NCBI RefSeq assembly: GCF_000420865.1
Contig: NZ_ATVT01000018.1
Coordinates: forward strand, 1 to 64,000
DNA: 64,000 nt
Source: Butyrivibrio sp. XPD2006
Lineage (GTDB): Bacteria > Bacillota > Clostridia > Lachnospirales > Lachnospiraceae
Direction of reading: 5' to 3'
The position numbers were made by a program, and so were the translations under genes. The notes beneath the pieces were generated by a model that ran no database searches, had not been told where the DNA came from, and saw only the letters and a list, made by a program, of their open reading frames with translations. Numbering within the stretch: the first letter of the stretch is position 1; each line of letters begins with the position of its first letter. Of this stretch, positions 33,253 to 42,907 are shown piece after piece.

Positions 33253-35619
33253 TTATTTATCCAGTATTTTCTCAAATTCTTTCTCAGGCATCGGCTTGTA
33301 GAAATAATAGCCCTGAATATAATCACAGTCATAGTTCCTGAGGAACTTAAGCTGTTCTTCCGTTTCAACTCCTTCGGCAGTAACCTTGGCGCCTATCATG
33401 TGGGCAAGTCCGATGGTTGTGATTATTATTGACTCAGCCTTTTCATTGATACCTATCTTACGGATAAAGCCAAGGTCCAGCTTGATGATATCAAAGCTGA
33501 AGTTCTCAAGCATGGACAGTGAACTCATTCCGCTTCCATAGTCATCAAGAAGGATCTGGATCCCCTGTTTCTGCATCCGGTTCAGATAGTCCATGGCCTT
33601 GGCTTCCAGATCCGCATAAGCCGACTCTGTTACTTCAAACCTGACCATAGTTGGATCCAGCTCAAGGTCTTTTATCCTCTCGAATATACTCTCAATGAAA
33701 AGTGAATCATAGAAATCTACCCTTGAAAGATTCATGGCACATGGAACAATCTTTTTCTTCTTGTATGTCCTTCTCGCAATCAGCTCCATACCACGGCTGA
33801 CAATAAAATTATCAAGTGAAGGTATCTTTCCCTCTGCCTCAATTACAGGAATGAAATCGCCGGGTGATACCATTCCAAGATCTTTGTGCCGCCATCTTAT
33901 AAGCATCTCAGCGCTGACAATCTCTCCGGTCTTGGCATCAACAATAGGCTGATAATACGGTTCAAATTCATTCTCATCGAGAGCTCTCTCAAAGTCTGCC
34001 AGAAGAAATCTCTGCTTTACATAGTTTTCCTTCAGAACATCGTCGTAATATGCGTAAAGAAGATTTCCTTTTCCGGTCTTGATGTTCTTTTCAGCAAGCT
34101 TTGCCCCTGCCAGGATCTGGGTAACCCTCGCCCCGGAGCTGTTTATCGCATGAATTCCGCAACGTATCTCATAATTGAATTCCTTGGATTCAACCCTGAA
34201 AGTCTGACTGCACATGGCTTTGAGGTTTTTGTCCTTAAGGTTTTCATTGGCGGTAATAAGAGCAAAATGATCACTCTCGAGTCTTCCCATGATTATCGGT
34301 CTAAGATACTTGCGCAGTACATCCCTGGTCTGAAAGATGACCATATCACCGCTTTGGTCTCCAAAGAGCTCATTTACCGCCTTAAACCCTTTTACATTTG
34401 TGTAGACAAGAGAATAATTTCCTGAATCTGCAAACTCTGAAATAAAGAGTTCTGCCCTGTCCAAAAATCCGGCTCTGGAATACTCATCAGTCATTACATC
34501 GTGATCCAAAGAAGACGTGATATCAAAGAATACAAACAGTCTCCAGTCGGGATATCCGGGAACTTCCCTGACTCTGATATTTTTTGCTCTTCGTCCCCTC
34601 TCAACATCTACATGAACAGTCCTTACAAAATTTCCCCTTTCTACAATCTCATGGCAAATATAAGTCATGTTCATGCAATTTAAAAAGTTCTCTCTTTCCT
34701 CCTCAACTACCTTCTGAGAAAGCTTGAAAACTATATCATTGTATTTAAGCTTCGTGCTTTCAAAAACGCCCCACAGAGACTGATTAAGATAATAGACTTC
34801 ACAGACCCCATTAGTTATATTGACAGAGACGATCATGTCATATCCGTCAGCCAAAATGGTCTTGATCACCGGCTGCTCATAAACACCCATGTATGGGATT
34901 ACAGCACCCTCTTTGAGCGGGCTGATAACTCCGTCTTCAATAACTTCGCCCTCGCCTCTGAACATTGTTCTTCCGTTTTTTACCTTGAAGTAGCTTCCGT
35001 CAGTGATCAGATAGAACCTGCCTCCGTAGCTGTCGGGCAGCACAATATCTTCGATGACATTTTTGCCATCGATGGTCATTGTCTTTATGGTATCCGCGTG
35101 GGGAATAATTTCAATGTTGGTAAGATCAAGTCCGTCAGAAAAACGGACATAGTTTGGATCCGCAGCTTCTCCCTTAAGCTCCGGCAAAAGATATACATTA
35201 TATGCAGCATTCATCGAACCCGAACTAAGCCCTATTACAATGCCATCATAATCTGCAAGCGCATCCTTAAGGCCAATTCGTTTCATGAATGCCAGCTGTG
35301 TAGGCACATGACCGCCTGCCAGATAGATAACATTGGACCAGGCAATAAGATCCTTAACAGAACTATCCGGCTTTTCATCAAGTATTTTCACCTCTCCTAC
35401 GGGAAGATTTGTGAATTCAAATGCATCCAAAAGGCGCTTCTTCTGATGCTCGTTCTCAGAAACAGCCTCAGGATCACAGGGAACATACAATAAATTAGCG
35501 GACTGCGGCCACTCACCCCTGAGATCTTCAAAAAAGCCATAGCACTCCTCAGGTGGAATCTTCTCATAAGATCCCATCTCCTGATAAGGGATGAAACTAC
35601 CGGTTAGATAAAGAACCAT
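33253..35619 (-). CDS. Cyclic di-GMP phosphodiesterase: peptidase E-like domain, PAS, degenerate GGDEF, EAL
   Basis: The 788-residue protein has an unusual layout. Residues 1-225 resemble peptidase family S51 (dipeptidase E): the nucleophile box GLSSG with Ser132, His174 in IIPHAD, and an acidic residue near 207. A PAS-like region (about 240-370) follows. The GGDEF-family domain (about 380-535) is degenerate, with ESDHF at the active site near residue 447. The EAL domain (about 545-788) is intact: EML at 571-573, FEVTES, LDDYGSG, KLD and AEGVETEEQ. It should hydrolyse cyclic di-GMP, with the N-terminal fold as a sensor or peptide-processing part. No signal peptide or membrane helix is visible. 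Confidence 0.85.
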   Translation of the reverse strand: MVLYLTGSFIPYQEMGSYEKIPPEECYGFFEDLRGEWPQSANLLYVPCDPEAVSENEHQKKRLLDAFEFTNLPVGEVKILDEKPDSSVKDLIAWSNVIYLAGGHVPTQLAFMKRIGLKDALADYDGIVIGLSSGSMNAAYNVYLLPELKGEAADPNYVRFSDGLDLTNIEIIPHADTIKTMTIDGKNVIEDIVLPDSYGGRFYLITDGSYFKVKNGRTMFRGEGEVIEDGVISPLKEGAVIPYMGVYEQPVIKTILADGYDMIVSVNITNGVCEVYYLNQSLWGVFESTKLKYNDIVFKLSQKVVEEERENFLNCMNMTYICHEIVERGNFVRTVHVDVERGRRAKNIRVREVPGYPDWRLFVFFDITSSLDHDVMTDEYSRAGFLDRAELFISEFADSGNYSLVYTNVKGFKAVNELFGDQSGDMVIFQTRDVLRKYLRPIIMGRLESDHFALITANENLKDKNLKAMCSQTFRVESKEFNYEIRCGIHAINSSGARVTQILAGAKLAEKNIKTGKGNLLYAYYDDVLKENYVKQRFLLADFERALDENEFEPYYQPIVDAKTGEIVSAEMLIRWRHKDLGMVSPGDFIPVIEAEGKIPSLDNFIVSRGMELIARRTYKKKKIVPCAMNLSRVDFYDSLFIESIFERIKDLELDPTMVRFEVTESAYADLEAKAMDYLNRMQKQGIQILLDDYGSGMSSLSMLENFSFDIIKLDLGFIRKIGINEKAESIIITTIGLAHMIGAKVTAEGVETEEQLKFLRNYDCDYIQGYYFYKPMPEKEFEKILDK

Positions 35620-35734
35620 ACGCTCTTTCTCCTAAAAATCCGAGGCCTTTTAACATATCGTATATAAATCTATTGTATCACGAATTATCATTCCCTGCTG
35701 TATTAACTGTTTCTTTTTTACAACAAACGCACGA

Positions 35735-37174
35735 TCAATAAGACACGGCATCATAACCATAGATCAGGATATGTGTCTTACCTGACATGTCATAATAGAA
35801 AATATTATATTCAGTCCCCATTCCGGACGTTATAGAATCGCAGTTCTCAGCTACTACAGTAGGCTTTGTCTCATCGCCTGTCACATACAGATCTGCACCT
35901 TTTCTGTAGTAGAGAAGTCCGTCCAGAACATTCACCTTCATACCGTCATTTCCACCGGCCTTGGCTTTTTTATCAATCTCTTTCAGCTCACCGTCCTCAT
36001 ATCTGTAAAGCACGCCAAAGTCGTCAACAATATAAAAGCAGCGTCCTCTCTCGTCGCAGGCCACTGACTCCTTGGTTATGTCATCAAAAATCTTCTCATC
36101 AAGGCATTCCCCGTCTTTGTATTTTTTGATGGTAACAGTCCTGTTATCTTTACTGCTCTGAGCGATCATCACCGTATATTCATCTCCGGTATTTATGGTA
36201 TAAACAGTACTTCTTGCAGGAAACTGCTCGATCTCTTTGTCTACTCCATGGAACATGTACGGTGTAAGTTTTGCTCCATAGAACACGGTTCCCAACAGGC
36301 TCTCGGTGTCATATATATCCTGATGCAGAGAGCTGGTACGATTACTTTGGCGAACATGATATGCTCCGGGTTTAAGAGTTCCCACACTGCCTTCATAAAC
36401 CATCTCCGAACCGCCCATTCCAAATTCATAGAAATATACATTCTTTTCATTTTTACCGACGAACATGAACTGCGTGCATTTATTGTTAAGGCAGTACTGA
36501 TTTATAGAGTCGGTTTCGCCGATGCCCACTTTTTGTCCATCCGAAAAGCTGTAGAACTTTCCAAGGTATTCGCTGCAGATTATTTCTCCGGCATCACTGA
36601 CTGATATAACATCATAATCTCCCCGGGCTACAGGCTCCGGCTTTGAAACTTTTTCAGCGACAAAGACCGATGAATTCTTGCCGTCATACCTAACGAACGC
36701 CACCTTTTTTCCATTTGGGGAAAGAGTTGCCGAATTAACATATCCGGTCATTACCTTATACGATTTGTCTTTTTCCACATCATACCAGTAAAATGCTTTT
36801 TCACCACCTTCGGACTGACCGTACACTACAGCCTCTCCGTTGAAGCTTATGGCAGCGCAGGTATTTCGGCTGCACAGGAGCTTAAAGTTCAAATCTCTGT
36901 CCACGTAGTAGCACGGCCCGGTGATTGAACGAAGTATTGCACCACTCCACTCTTTGTCGTAATAGACATCATAGGACATTCCCAGATCTTCAGGTACATC
37001 CACAACTTTGCCGGCGTCATTATACATTTTTCTCTTGTATTCCGTTATGGTTTTGGGATTTGATCTTAACGGATATAATTCTATACCGCCCCCGGTTATG
37101 GGGATGGCCATTACCAGCATAACGGTAAGAAGTACAAATCCTGTTTTCATTTTTTTAAGCACAGCTCTCATCAT
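35735..37174 (-). CDS. Exported protein with TolB/propeller-like repeats, unknown function
   Basis: The 479-residue protein begins with a basic segment and one hydrophobic helix (about 12-30), which is a signal peptide or anchor without a lipobox Cys. The rest has repeats of the kind SPNGKKVAFVRYDGK and AISFNGEAVVYGQ, typical of TolB or peptidase-associated beta-propellers. No enzyme domain is visible. It may bind a ligand outside the membrane. It lies directly upstream of the cyclic di-GMP phosphodiesterase on the same strand with a gap of 115 bases. Confidence 0.75.
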   Translation of the reverse strand: MMRAVLKKMKTGFVLLTVMLVMAIPITGGGIELYPLRSNPKTITEYKRKMYNDAGKVVDVPEDLGMSYDVYYDKEWSGAILRSITGPCYYVDRDLNFKLLCSRNTCAAISFNGEAVVYGQSEGGEKAFYWYDVEKDKSYKVMTGYVNSATLSPNGKKVAFVRYDGKNSSVFVAEKVSKPEPVARGDYDVISVSDAGEIICSEYLGKFYSFSDGQKVGIGETDSINQYCLNNKCTQFMFVGKNEKNVYFYEFGMGGSEMVYEGSVGTLKPGAYHVRQSNRTSSLHQDIYDTESLLGTVFYGAKLTPYMFHGVDKEIEQFPARSTVYTINTGDEYTVMIAQSSKDNRTVTIKKYKDGECLDEKIFDDITKESVACDERGRCFYIVDDFGVLYRYEDGELKEIDKKAKAGGNDGMKVNVLDGLLYYRKGADLYVTGDETKPTVVAENCDSITSGMGTEYNIFYYDMSGKTHILIYGYDAVSY

Positions 37175-37219
37175 AGATCACAATACCTCTCTGTTTTATG
37201 TCTCATAGCATGACAATGA

Positions 37220-37249
37220 ATCTTATCACAGCTCCTATCATTAATACAA
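37220..37249 (-). promoter_or_regulatory. Candidate promoter of the propeller protein gene
   Basis: On the minus strand TTGTAT (37244-37249) and TAAGAT (37220-37225) are 18 bases apart, 46 bases upstream of the start codon. Medium match. Confidence 0.35.
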
Positions 37250-37332
37250 ATCTAAACGCCATCCCGTTGCAAGAAAGCAGATAATGATTAGTCTGTGTAC
37301 AGTTTTAGGGAGAATCTGTTCGATCCATAAAT

Positions 37333-37338
37333 TATAAT
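37333..37338 (+). promoter_or_regulatory. Candidate -10 box for the GH10 xylanase gene
   Basis: A perfect TATAAT lies 43 bases upstream of the GH10 start codon. No good -35 box is at the right distance, so an activator may be needed. Confidence 0.35.
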
Positions 37339-37380
37339 GGACAAAACAATGATCATTCTTTTGAGAAGGCAGGAGAACTT

Positions 37381-38583
37381 ATGGATATTTCACACAGAAA
37401 AGTTGATAAAGTGCTTGTTTTTACAGACAAGAGCGGAGCCCCCATTGCAAACAGGGAGGTTCATATTGAGCAGACAAACCACAGCTTCCTTTTTGGATGC
37501 GGAGCGTTTGATTTCATCCCCCATGTAATGAAGGGCGATGACAGAACAAAAGAGATAACTCAGAGCTGGCTTGATATCTTTAATTACGGAACACTTCCGT
37601 TTTACTGGGGTAATTTCGAGCCCGAGGAGGGCAAGCCAAACAGCGAGATGCTCATGAATACAGCCAAATACCTTCAGAGCAAAAACGTCAAAGTCAAGGG
37701 ACATCCCCTCTGCTGGCACACTGTATGCGCTGACTGGCTCATGAAATATGACAATGAAACTATTCTTAAGAAGCAGCTTGAGAGAATCGAGCGTGAAGTT
37801 GTTGGTTTTAAGGGCGTTATTGACATGTGGGATGTCATCAACGAAGTTGTTATCATGCCTATATTTGATAAATACGACAACGCCATCACCAGGATCTGCA
37901 AGGAGAAGGGGAGAGTAGGCCTTATCCGCGAGGTCTTTGCCAAGGCGCACGAGTGTAACCCCAATGCAACTCTGCTGCTTAATGACTTCAACACATCCAT
38001 CAACTACGAGATTCTCATTGACGGATGTCTTAATGCAGGTGTGCCCATAAGTGCCATCGGCATCCAGTCACACCAGCATCAGGGCTACTGGGGAAAAGAG
38101 AAGCTGGAAGAAGTTCTGGATCGTTTCTCATCCTTTGGTCTTCCAATCCACTTCACAGAAAACACCCTGATTTCAGGTGAGATCATGCCTGCACACATCG
38201 TTGATCTCAACGACTGGCAGGTAGATGAATGGCCAAGCACTCCCGAGGGCGAAGAAAGGCAGGCCCGGGAGATCGAAGAGATGTATCGGATTCTCTTTTC
38301 ACATCCTCTTGTTGAGGCTATTACAACATGGGATTTCAAGGACGGTGCATGGCTTAATGCACCAAGCGGATTCCTGAGAAAAGACCTCTCGAAGAAACCA
38401 TCGTATGAGATGCTTAAAAAGCTTGTAAAGGACGAGTGGTGGACTGACACCACAGTTAAGACTGACGAAAACGGCCGTGTAAACTTCTCCGGATTTAAGG
38501 GTGAATACAAACTGACCGCCGGCGATATCTGCGCGGATGCGACTCTCACCGACGATCAGGAAATGGTTGTTAAACTTGTTTGA
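37381..38583 (+). CDS. Intracellular GH10 xylanase-like enzyme
   Basis: The 400-residue protein is a glycoside hydrolase family 10 member. Its active-site signatures are GHPLCWHT near 107-114, WDVINE with Glu155 as acid/base, and HFTE with Glu260 as nucleophile. There is no signal peptide, so it probably cleaves imported xylo-oligosaccharides in the cytoplasm. Residues 1-30 look like a short beta segment before the barrel, and residues about 355-400 form a small beta-rich tail not usual for GH10. An AGGAGA site precedes the ATG. The gene is monocistronic and on the opposite strand from its neighbours. Confidence 0.9.
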   Translation: MDISHRKVDKVLVFTDKSGAPIANREVHIEQTNHSFLFGCGAFDFIPHVMKGDDRTKEITQSWLDIFNYGTLPFYWGNFEPEEGKPNSEMLMNTAKYLQSKNVKVKGHPLCWHTVCADWLMKYDNETILKKQLERIEREVVGFKGVIDMWDVINEVVIMPIFDKYDNAITRICKEKGRVGLIREVFAKAHECNPNATLLLNDFNTSINYEILIDGCLNAGVPISAIGIQSHQHQGYWGKEKLEEVLDRFSSFGLPIHFTENTLISGEIMPAHIVDLNDWQVDEWPSTPEGEERQAREIEEMYRILFSHPLVEAITTWDFKDGAWLNAPSGFLRKDLSKKPSYEMLKKLVKDEWWTDTTVKTDENGRVNFSGFKGEYKLTAGDICADATLTDDQEMVVKLV

Positions 38584-38608
38584 TCAGAACCTGCATATAT
38601 TTGAATAG

Positions 38609-38636
38609 GCGGAGCAAAATGCTCCGCTTGTTTTTT
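38609..38636 (+). terminator. Terminator of the GH10 gene
   Basis: GCGGAGCA (38609-38616) and TGCTCCGC (38620-38627) form an 8-base stem with a 3-base loop, followed by TTGTTTTTT. Confidence 0.92.
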
Positions 38637-38637
38637 A

Positions 38638-39351
38638 TCAAGTATTAAGAGGTATATCATTCCAATCGTCTTGTTCAGAGACAAGCCACTCCAGACCTCT
38701 TCTGCGCTCGGCCACTACTTCACCGTTGATCTTCGGAAGCTTTTTAAGATTTATCCTGGCATCCTCGGTGGTCCAATGGTATCTGTAAAAGAGATCCAGC
38801 ATATCCAGGATTTCTTCCACATCGCGCATGTTGACCTTGGCCTTGAATTCATCATAGTCCTTACACTCGCGAACTATCTTTATCGCTTTCATATAGTCAA
38901 GCGGATCGGTTGGCATTTTGAATTCATCATCCCCTATTATGCCAAGAGCCCATACCAATGCCCAGAAAGTCTCATACTTCCATGTTATATTGCAGAGGCT
39001 TTGCTTAGTGTAGCTTCCGTTCCACAGCTCTTTTTCTTCCTTGTTCAGACAATCCTCAACGCCAAAGCGCTGAAATTCCTCGCCAAAAAAGGATTTTGAT
39101 TTTTCAAATTCATTGTTCAGCGCATCGTGAGCCACCTGAATGATAAGCAAAGTCGATATTGCCTTCTTGCATATAACATCCACGTCCTTTAGCTTTACTT
39201 GAGATGCATCCTCTATGAAAGGAAGGCTCTCCAGGTATTCTATTCCCTGGTCCTTCAGAAATTCGATGTTCTCTCTCTTTCTTTGTTCCGCAGACTTACA
39301 AGAAGCTGCGCCATTCTTTTTAAATCTTTTGAAGAAATCAAACAGTCCCAT
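38638..39351 (-). CDS. DUF4272-domain protein
   Basis: This protein of about 237 residues has the DUF4272 pattern: a helical start with KRENIEFLKDQGI, the LPFIED block, and WALVWALGIIGDDE in the middle. DUF4272 proteins are often found among immunity-like genes of polymorphic toxin loci, but no activity is established. The ATG at 39351 (MGLFDFF) is preferred because GGAGG lies six bases upstream; an ATG two codons earlier touches the same GGAGG. It is the last of three adjacent small genes. Confidence 0.85.
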   Translation of the reverse strand: MGLFDFFKRFKKNGAASCKSAEQRKRENIEFLKDQGIEYLESLPFIEDASQVKLKDVDVICKKAISTLLIIQVAHDALNNEFEKSKSFFGEEFQRFGVEDCLNKEEKELWNGSYTKQSLCNITWKYETFWALVWALGIIGDDEFKMPTDPLDYMKAIKIVRECKDYDEFKAKVNMRDVEEILDMLDLFYRYHWTTEDARINLKKLPKINGEVVAERRRGLEWLVSEQDDWNDIPLNT

Positions 39352-39396
39352 AAGCATCCTCCTATAGCCAATTGTACATCATCATGCTTACTAATG

Positions 39397-39957
39397 TCAT
39401 ATTCCCTCTTTATTCTTTCTGCTTTGAACGATAGCTTCCGCCTCAGCTTCTGTTATTTCATAGAATCCGGTATCTAATCCTATGAAGTTTCTCAAAAGCT
39501 CAATATTCTCAACCCAATTGCCGTTTTTATCGATATATTCTACCACGCAACCTTTTTTTCTCATCGCTCCATTGCCAATATCGAATTTATAATATGTATA
39601 CTTTTCACTTTCTGTTGATCGAAATCTTTGGGGAACAACATCGTTAACAAAAGTATTTCTCTCCTCCAAAAATGTGTCCTTGCTGATTTGAGCTCTTTTC
39701 AGTACGTACTCGCATGCTTCTTCCTCTGTATAAAACCACTCTTTATGGCAACACCTTCCTCTCTCTGAGTCAGTTATAAAGAAAATGTAAAGGTTTGTAT
39801 CGGCGCTCTTATAAACCCCAAACACATCGGGCATGTTGCCCCATTTTTCATTACTGAATATATCCACTCCCGGGATGAAATGCTTAGGGCATCCGCAATA
39901 ATACATTGGAAGAAGCCCTTCTCTTTCCAACTTGGCTTTTAATTCTTCTATTTTCAT
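39397..39957 (-). CDS. Small cysteine-containing protein, possible immunity protein
   Basis: This protein of about 186 residues starts MKIEELKAKLEREGLLP. The ATG at 39957 is preferred because AAGGAG lies nine bases upstream; the frame is open further, to 39996. It has YYCGCPKHFIPG near the start and an aromatic-rich middle, with no membrane segment. I do not recognise the family. Its neighbours are DUF4272 and DUF4274 proteins, so an immunity-type role is possible. Confidence 0.7.
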   Translation of the reverse strand: MKIEELKAKLEREGLLPMYYCGCPKHFIPGVDIFSNEKWGNMPDVFGVYKSADTNLYIFFITDSERGRCCHKEWFYTEEEACEYVLKRAQISKDTFLEERNTFVNDVVPQRFRSTESEKYTYYKFDIGNGAMRKKGCVVEYIDKNGNWVENIELLRNFIGLDTGFYEITEAEAEAIVQSRKNKEGI

Positions 39958-39982
39958 GAACAAAAATCTCCTTATTCGCCAA

Positions 39983-40438
39983 TCATAAGTCAGCATCTAA
40001 ACATTTTCCGTCAATGTTTTGGATAAAAACACTCTCTTCTTCCGTTATTATCTTTTTTAATTTATATAGCTGAACCTTGGACAATGGCACTCTAAATTCA
40101 ATCTCTCCCTTAGGATAGCGTTTAGATATTATTGAGTCATATAATCTTTTAATAAAGCCGGACCATTGCGGTAAGTTTTCATTATCAGTTTTACCGGACA
40201 AGTACTCGAATCCGCCGGCTCTGTAAAAGACCAGCAACGCTATACTTAGATCGCATTGTTCATTGTTTAATATTTCTTGCGGAATATCAAAACCATTATC
40301 CCAATTGTAGTTGTAGACGAAGACATATAAGGTTTCCTTGTTATTTATATGAGGAATAGCACTTATTACCTCCTCTATACTCTTGTCGTACAACAACTCT
40401 TTTACTTTTAAAATTTCGTCTGAATTCATTGTCTTCAT
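39983..40438 (-). CDS. DUF4274-domain protein
   Basis: The 151-residue protein matches DUF4274: the core is YNWDNGFDIPQEIL followed by CDLSIALLVFYRAGG. This family is common among immunity-like genes in Firmicutes and Bacteroidetes. No ribosome binding site is visible before either candidate ATG (40438 or 40429), so expression may be weak or the transcript may start close by. It is first in the three-gene set. Confidence 0.8.
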   Translation of the reverse strand: MKTMNSDEILKVKELLYDKSIEEVISAIPHINNKETLYVFVYNYNWDNGFDIPQEILNNEQCDLSIALLVFYRAGGFEYLSGKTDNENLPQWSGFIKRLYDSIISKRYPKGEIEFRVPLSKVQLYKLKKIITEEESVFIQNIDGKCLDADL

Positions 40439-40531
40439 ATTTTTTTATTGTATTTCAGATATTAGCGTGCTGCAACAAATTTGTACCCGGCTAAACTTCA
40501 CGAAATTCTGTTCCGATGCCATTGAAGGCGC

Positions 40532-40566
40532 AAAAAAAGGCCATGGACATTACTTTGTCCATGGCC
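40532..40566 (-). terminator. Terminator of ftsH
   Basis: GGCCATGGACA (40539-40549) and TGTCCATGGCC (40556-40566) form an 11-base perfect stem followed on the minus strand by TTTTTTT. Confidence 0.95.
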
Positions 40567-40581
40567 GTATGTCTCTATGAA

Positions 40582-42798
40582 TCAATCTTTCTTATCAAAA
40601 TCTTCAGGAACGTGAGAAAAAAGTCCCTGGCTCTGAACAGGCTCTGATGTCTCCTTGTCCTGCGCCTCAGGCTCTTCTACAACCTCTCGAAAATCCTGAA
40701 CTGCAGGTTCTGCGCTCACAGGCTGCTCATTAGCTGCTCCGTAAGAACTCTCTGCCGGCTGCTCTATAACAGGTTCTTCTTTCTTGGGCTTCTTGATAGG
40801 AACATTCTCACCAACCATAGCTGACTCAGCTCTTGTGGCATAGATTCTTCCCTCTTTTGCCTTCTCCTGCTCCTCTTCTGTGGGTTCAGGAAGATTCTCA
40901 ACCTCTCTGTATATCTTCATGAATTCCTTACCGGTAATAGTTTCTTCCTCAATAAGGAACTGCGCTATCTTGTCCATTGCATCAAGATGCTCGCTGATGA
41001 TCTTCTTAGCCTTGTCATAACACTCAGCAAGGAGCTTCTTGACCTCGGCGTCTACTTCGGCTGCTGTCTGATCGGAGCAGTTGAGAACTCTGTTTCCGTC
41101 CAGGTATCTGTTCTGGATTGACTCAAGCTGCATAAGTCCGAACTTGTCGCTCATACCAAACATGGTGATCATACTTCGTGCCATGCTGGTAGCCTTTTCT
41201 ATATCATTCTCAGCTCCGGTGGTTACTGTGTTAAAGATAACTTCCTCAGCTGCTCTTCCACCAAGAGTGACAATAATGTCATCTATTATCTCATCCTTGG
41301 TCTGAAGGAATTTCTCATCCTCAGGAACCTGCATAACATATCCGAGAGCTCCCATGGTTCTTGGAACAATCGTGATCTTCTGAACCGGTTCTGTATTCTT
41401 CTGAACTGCGCTGATAAGTGCGTGTCCTACTTCGTGATATGATACAATCTTTCTCTCTGCCTTGCTGAGGATTCGGTCCTTCTTCTCTTTTCCTACAAGA
41501 ACCTGCTCAACGGCTTCCATAAGATCCTGCTGGCATACATATTCTCTGTGTGCCTTGACTGCATTGATAGCAGCCTCATTGATCATGTTGGCAAGATCGG
41601 AACCTACTGCTCCGCTGGTTGCCAGCGCGATTGCCTTAAGATCTACGGTCTCATCCATCTTAACATCTTTGGAGTGAACCTTGAGGATCTCCTCACGTCC
41701 CTTAAGGTCAGGCTTATCAACTATGATACGTCTGTCAAATCGTCCGGGTCTTAACAGTGCCTTATCAAGGATCTCAGGCCTATTGGTCGCACCGAGGATA
41801 AGTACACCCTTGGAAGAATCGAAACCATCCATCTCTGAAAGGAGCTGGTTAAGAGTCTGCTCTCTCTCCTCATTGCCTCCGCCGTACTTGCTGTCACGGC
41901 TTCTTCCGATGGCATCAATCTCATCTATGAAAATGATACATGGTGCATTCTTGCTTGCTTCGCTGAAAAGATCTCTAACCCTGCTGGCACCAACGCCGAC
42001 ATAGAGCTCGATGAAATCTGAACCTGCCAGTGAGAAGAAAGGCACATGTGCTTCTCCGGCAACAGCCTTGGCAAGAAGTGTCTTACCTGTTCCGGGAGGA
42101 CCTACAAGCAGAGCGCCCTTGGGGAGCTTAGCTCCGATCTTGGCGTACTTACTTGGATTATGGAGGAAATCTACAACTTCCACCAAAGACTCTTTTGCCT
42201 CATCCTCTCCTGCTACATCCTTGAATGTAACTCCGGTCTCCTTCTGAACATAGACCTTGGCGTTGCTCTTACCTACGCTGAGTGGTCCGCCGCCTCTGCC
42301 CATCCTCTTAAAGATAATTGAGAGAAGGAGCCACATAAGAAGAATCGGCGCTATATAATAAAGAAGAAACGTGAGTATTGCACCTGAGCTGTCGGGAACT
42401 TCGCTTGATACCTCGACTCCCGCATCCAGCATTCTCTGGGTCAGGACGCTGTCCTCTTCTGCCTTACCTGTGTAGTAAGTAACTGTGGTATATCCTGTGA
42501 GGGAATATCCAAAGCCAAGCTGGTCTTCTGCCTTTGTTTCCTTGGGATAGATGTTGATCCTGTCTTCCTCGATAACGATCTTCTCTATCTCTCCGGCTTC
42601 TACCTTTTTAATAAAGTCGGAATAAGAAACTTCACTGTTGGTGTTTTCAGAAAATGCCCTCAGAAAATAGGTCATGAGAAACATTGTTACCAGTGCTGCC
42701 ACCAACAACAGTATTAAATTCTGGCGTCTCGGAGAATTGCCTCCGCCCCCTCCGAGAGGGTTGTTATTGTTATTTCTTTGATTTTGATTATTGTCCAT
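40582..42798 (-). CDS. ftsH: ATP-dependent zinc metalloprotease FtsH
   Basis: The 738-residue protein has two membrane helices (about 28-48 and 145-165) and an AAA+ domain with GPPGTGKT and the DEIDAIG Walker B. The SRH region contains RPGRFDR, and the zinc protease motif is HEVGH. It degrades unneeded or damaged membrane and short-lived proteins. The last 100 residues are Glu-, Pro- and Ala-rich, longer than in many homologues and probably disordered. The N-terminus is Asn-rich and Gly-rich. It is divergent from pyrG. Confidence 0.98.
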   Translation of the reverse strand: MDNNQNQRNNNNNPLGGGGGNSPRRQNLILLLVAALVTMFLMTYFLRAFSENTNSEVSYSDFIKKVEAGEIEKIVIEEDRINIYPKETKAEDQLGFGYSLTGYTTVTYYTGKAEEDSVLTQRMLDAGVEVSSEVPDSSGAILTFLLYYIAPILLMWLLLSIIFKRMGRGGGPLSVGKSNAKVYVQKETGVTFKDVAGEDEAKESLVEVVDFLHNPSKYAKIGAKLPKGALLVGPPGTGKTLLAKAVAGEAHVPFFSLAGSDFIELYVGVGASRVRDLFSEASKNAPCIIFIDEIDAIGRSRDSKYGGGNEEREQTLNQLLSEMDGFDSSKGVLILGATNRPEILDKALLRPGRFDRRIIVDKPDLKGREEILKVHSKDVKMDETVDLKAIALATSGAVGSDLANMINEAAINAVKAHREYVCQQDLMEAVEQVLVGKEKKDRILSKAERKIVSYHEVGHALISAVQKNTEPVQKITIVPRTMGALGYVMQVPEDEKFLQTKDEIIDDIIVTLGGRAAEEVIFNTVTTGAENDIEKATSMARSMITMFGMSDKFGLMQLESIQNRYLDGNRVLNCSDQTAAEVDAEVKKLLAECYDKAKKIISEHLDAMDKIAQFLIEEETITGKEFMKIYREVENLPEPTEEEQEKAKEGRIYATRAESAMVGENVPIKKPKKEEPVIEQPAESSYGAANEQPVSAEPAVQDFREVVEEPEAQDKETSEPVQSQGLFSHVPEDFDKKD

Positions 42799-42832
42799 AT
42801 ATTTTCCTACTTCCTTAAATGTCCGTTCATGC

Positions 42833-42838
42833 TATAAT
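42833..42838 (+). promoter_or_regulatory. Candidate extended -10 promoter of pyrG
   Basis: TATAAT at 42833-42838 is preceded by TGC, giving an extended -10 box. No clear -35 box is present. It lies 69 bases before the pyrG start. Confidence 0.4.
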
Positions 42839-42853
42839 AAAAAGGATGTTTTA

Positions 42854-42882
42854 ACTATAACATAGAATTATATCGTGTACAA
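42854..42882 (-). promoter_or_regulatory. Candidate sigma-A promoter of ftsH
   Basis: On the minus strand TTGTAC (42877-42882) and TATAGT (42854-42859) are 17 bases apart, in the divergent region between ftsH and pyrG. Confidence 0.5.
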
Positions 42883-42907
42883 TCGATTTAATCAAGGGGA
42901 GGCGAAA

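Noticed and set aside
35679..35691. CACGAATTATCAT shared by the upstream regions of the EAL gene and pckA (59947-59959)
   Set aside because: Chance repeats of this length are expected in an AT-rich window of this size, and no third copy was noticed.
42875..42907. Extended start of pyrG at an upstream GTG
   Set aside because: The added residues include the ribosome binding site and are not part of CTP synthase.
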